Program-made: the position numbers and the translations under genes
The notes under the pieces: generated by a model
Databases searched by the model: none
What the model saw: the letters and a program-made list of their open reading frames with translations, nothing else
What the model was told of the DNA's origin: nothing
Origin: Serratia sp. M24T3
GTDB lineage: Bacteria > Pseudomonadota > Gammaproteobacteria > Enterobacterales > Enterobacteriaceae
Direction: 5' to 3'
DNA length: 64,000 nucleotides
Assembly (NCBI RefSeq): GCF_000257645.1
Contig: NZ_AJHJ01000018.1
Coordinates: 17,410 to 81,409, forward strand
Part shown: in pieces, positions 63,750 to 64,000 of the stretch
Layout: each line of letters starts with the position of its first letter
How positions within the stretch are numbered: position 1 is the stretch's first letter

Positions 63750-63873
63750 TTTAAACGGCAGCAAGGCGGCAACTGAAAGAATCTTCAGGAGCTTACACAA
63801 GTCAGTGACTGGAGTGATGAAAGGAAGCCAACGCCTCTGCCGTTTAAAGATGCGGATAATCAATATCCTGTAG
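63750..63873. repeat. Palindromic repeat, pepD set, copy 1
   Basis: A unit with outer arms TTTAAACGGCAG (63750-63761) and CTGCCGTTTAAA (63837-63848), inner arms CTTCAG/CTGGAG and a core AGGAGCTTACACAAGTCAGT. It shares its core with the gpt set but has different outer arms. A spacer with GCGGATAATCAATATCCTG follows. Confidence 0.85.
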
Positions 63874-64000
63874 ATTTCAGACGGCAGCAAGGCGGCAACT
63901 GAAAGAATCTTCAGGAGCTTACACAAGTCAGTGACTGGAGTGATAGAAGGCAGCCAACGCATCTGCCGTTTGAAAGGTTTGGATAATCAATATTCTGTAG
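63874..64000. repeat. Palindromic repeat, pepD set, copy 2, reaching the window edge
   Basis: A second tandem unit has outer arms CAGACGGCAG (63879-63888) and CTGCCGTTTG (63963-63972), pairing with one G.T wobble, the same core and the same spacer type. The array may continue past the right edge. Confidence 0.85.

Noticed and set aside
63741..63962. A 73-codon minus-strand open frame after pepD
   Set aside because: It is the second palindromic repeat read in frame, with no start signal.
61204..64000. CRISPR array
   Set aside because: The tandem units are long palindromes of about 127-130 bases with no unique spacers and no cas genes.

Overview
The window is chromosomal DNA of an enterobacterium. 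The right end carries the order proA-proB-crl-frsA-gpt-pepD, and each product is close to its E. coli K-12 counterpart in length and residues. With the moderate base composition, the sdaC, bglGFB and iol sets and the accessory genes, this suggests a Yersiniaceae-type genus (Rahnella, Rouxiella, Ewingella or Serratia-like); genus cannot be fixed from sequence alone. No rRNA, tRNA, CRISPR array, transposase or clear prophage was seen.

Layout. 0-4.3 kb: an OFA-family transporter, a small exported protein, the serine transporter SdaC, and a gene-poor stretch with a likely small RNA (five CCCTG motifs and a strong terminator) and one copy of a dispersed 44-base repeat. 4.3-9.6 kb (minus strand): a bglG-bglF-bglB beta-glucoside operon with a BglG antitermination site overlapping a terminator, followed by an Asp/Glu racemase-like gene. 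9.7-18.3 kb: a small coiled-coil protein, a YaiW-like lipoprotein, a beta-propeller protein, a CusRS-like two-component pair with an exported hydrolase, a FUSC-type membrane protein, a cold-shock protein and several very small ORFs. 18.6-23.9 kb: a signalling block of a membrane-anchored winged-helix protein, a MASE1-PAS membrane protein, an RcsB/EvgA-like regulator and a BvgS/EvgS-like hybrid kinase; the last three overlap by ATGA. 24-34.8 kb: transporters, serine hydrolases, LysR and MocR regulators, an AhpD-like protein, MATE-DCC, OsmC, a bestrophin and an HSL-type esterase.

35-46.8 kb is a myo-inositol catabolic region: iolT, iolC (kinase-DUF2090 fusion), a YhhS-like transporter, iolA, iolB, three TIM-barrel isomerase/dehydratase-like genes and an RpiR-type iolR. 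iolG and iolD are not in the window. Promoters of iolT, iolA and iolR share a TGAA-N8-TTCA inverted repeat, a plausible IolR operator.

46.9-56.7 kb is accessory: an orphan InvB/SpaK-type type III secretion chaperone, a DUF3237 protein, a serine hydrolase, an exported GH6 cellulase, an SgrR paralogue without a visible SgrS, a shikimate-dehydrogenase-like gene followed by an orphan PTS EIIC, an exported DUF4432 aldose-epimerase-like protein, and a protein made of four tandem helix-turn-helix-like repeats of about 57 residues, preceded by a translationally coupled 29-codon ORF. This last locus and the orphan chaperone are the best candidates for something undescribed.

56.8-64 kb is conserved core (proBA, crl, frsA, gpt, pepD). 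Long palindromic repeats lie behind gpt (three tandem copies, upstream of its terminator) and behind pepD (two copies, reaching the window edge). The two sets share a core but have different outer arms that keep pairing.
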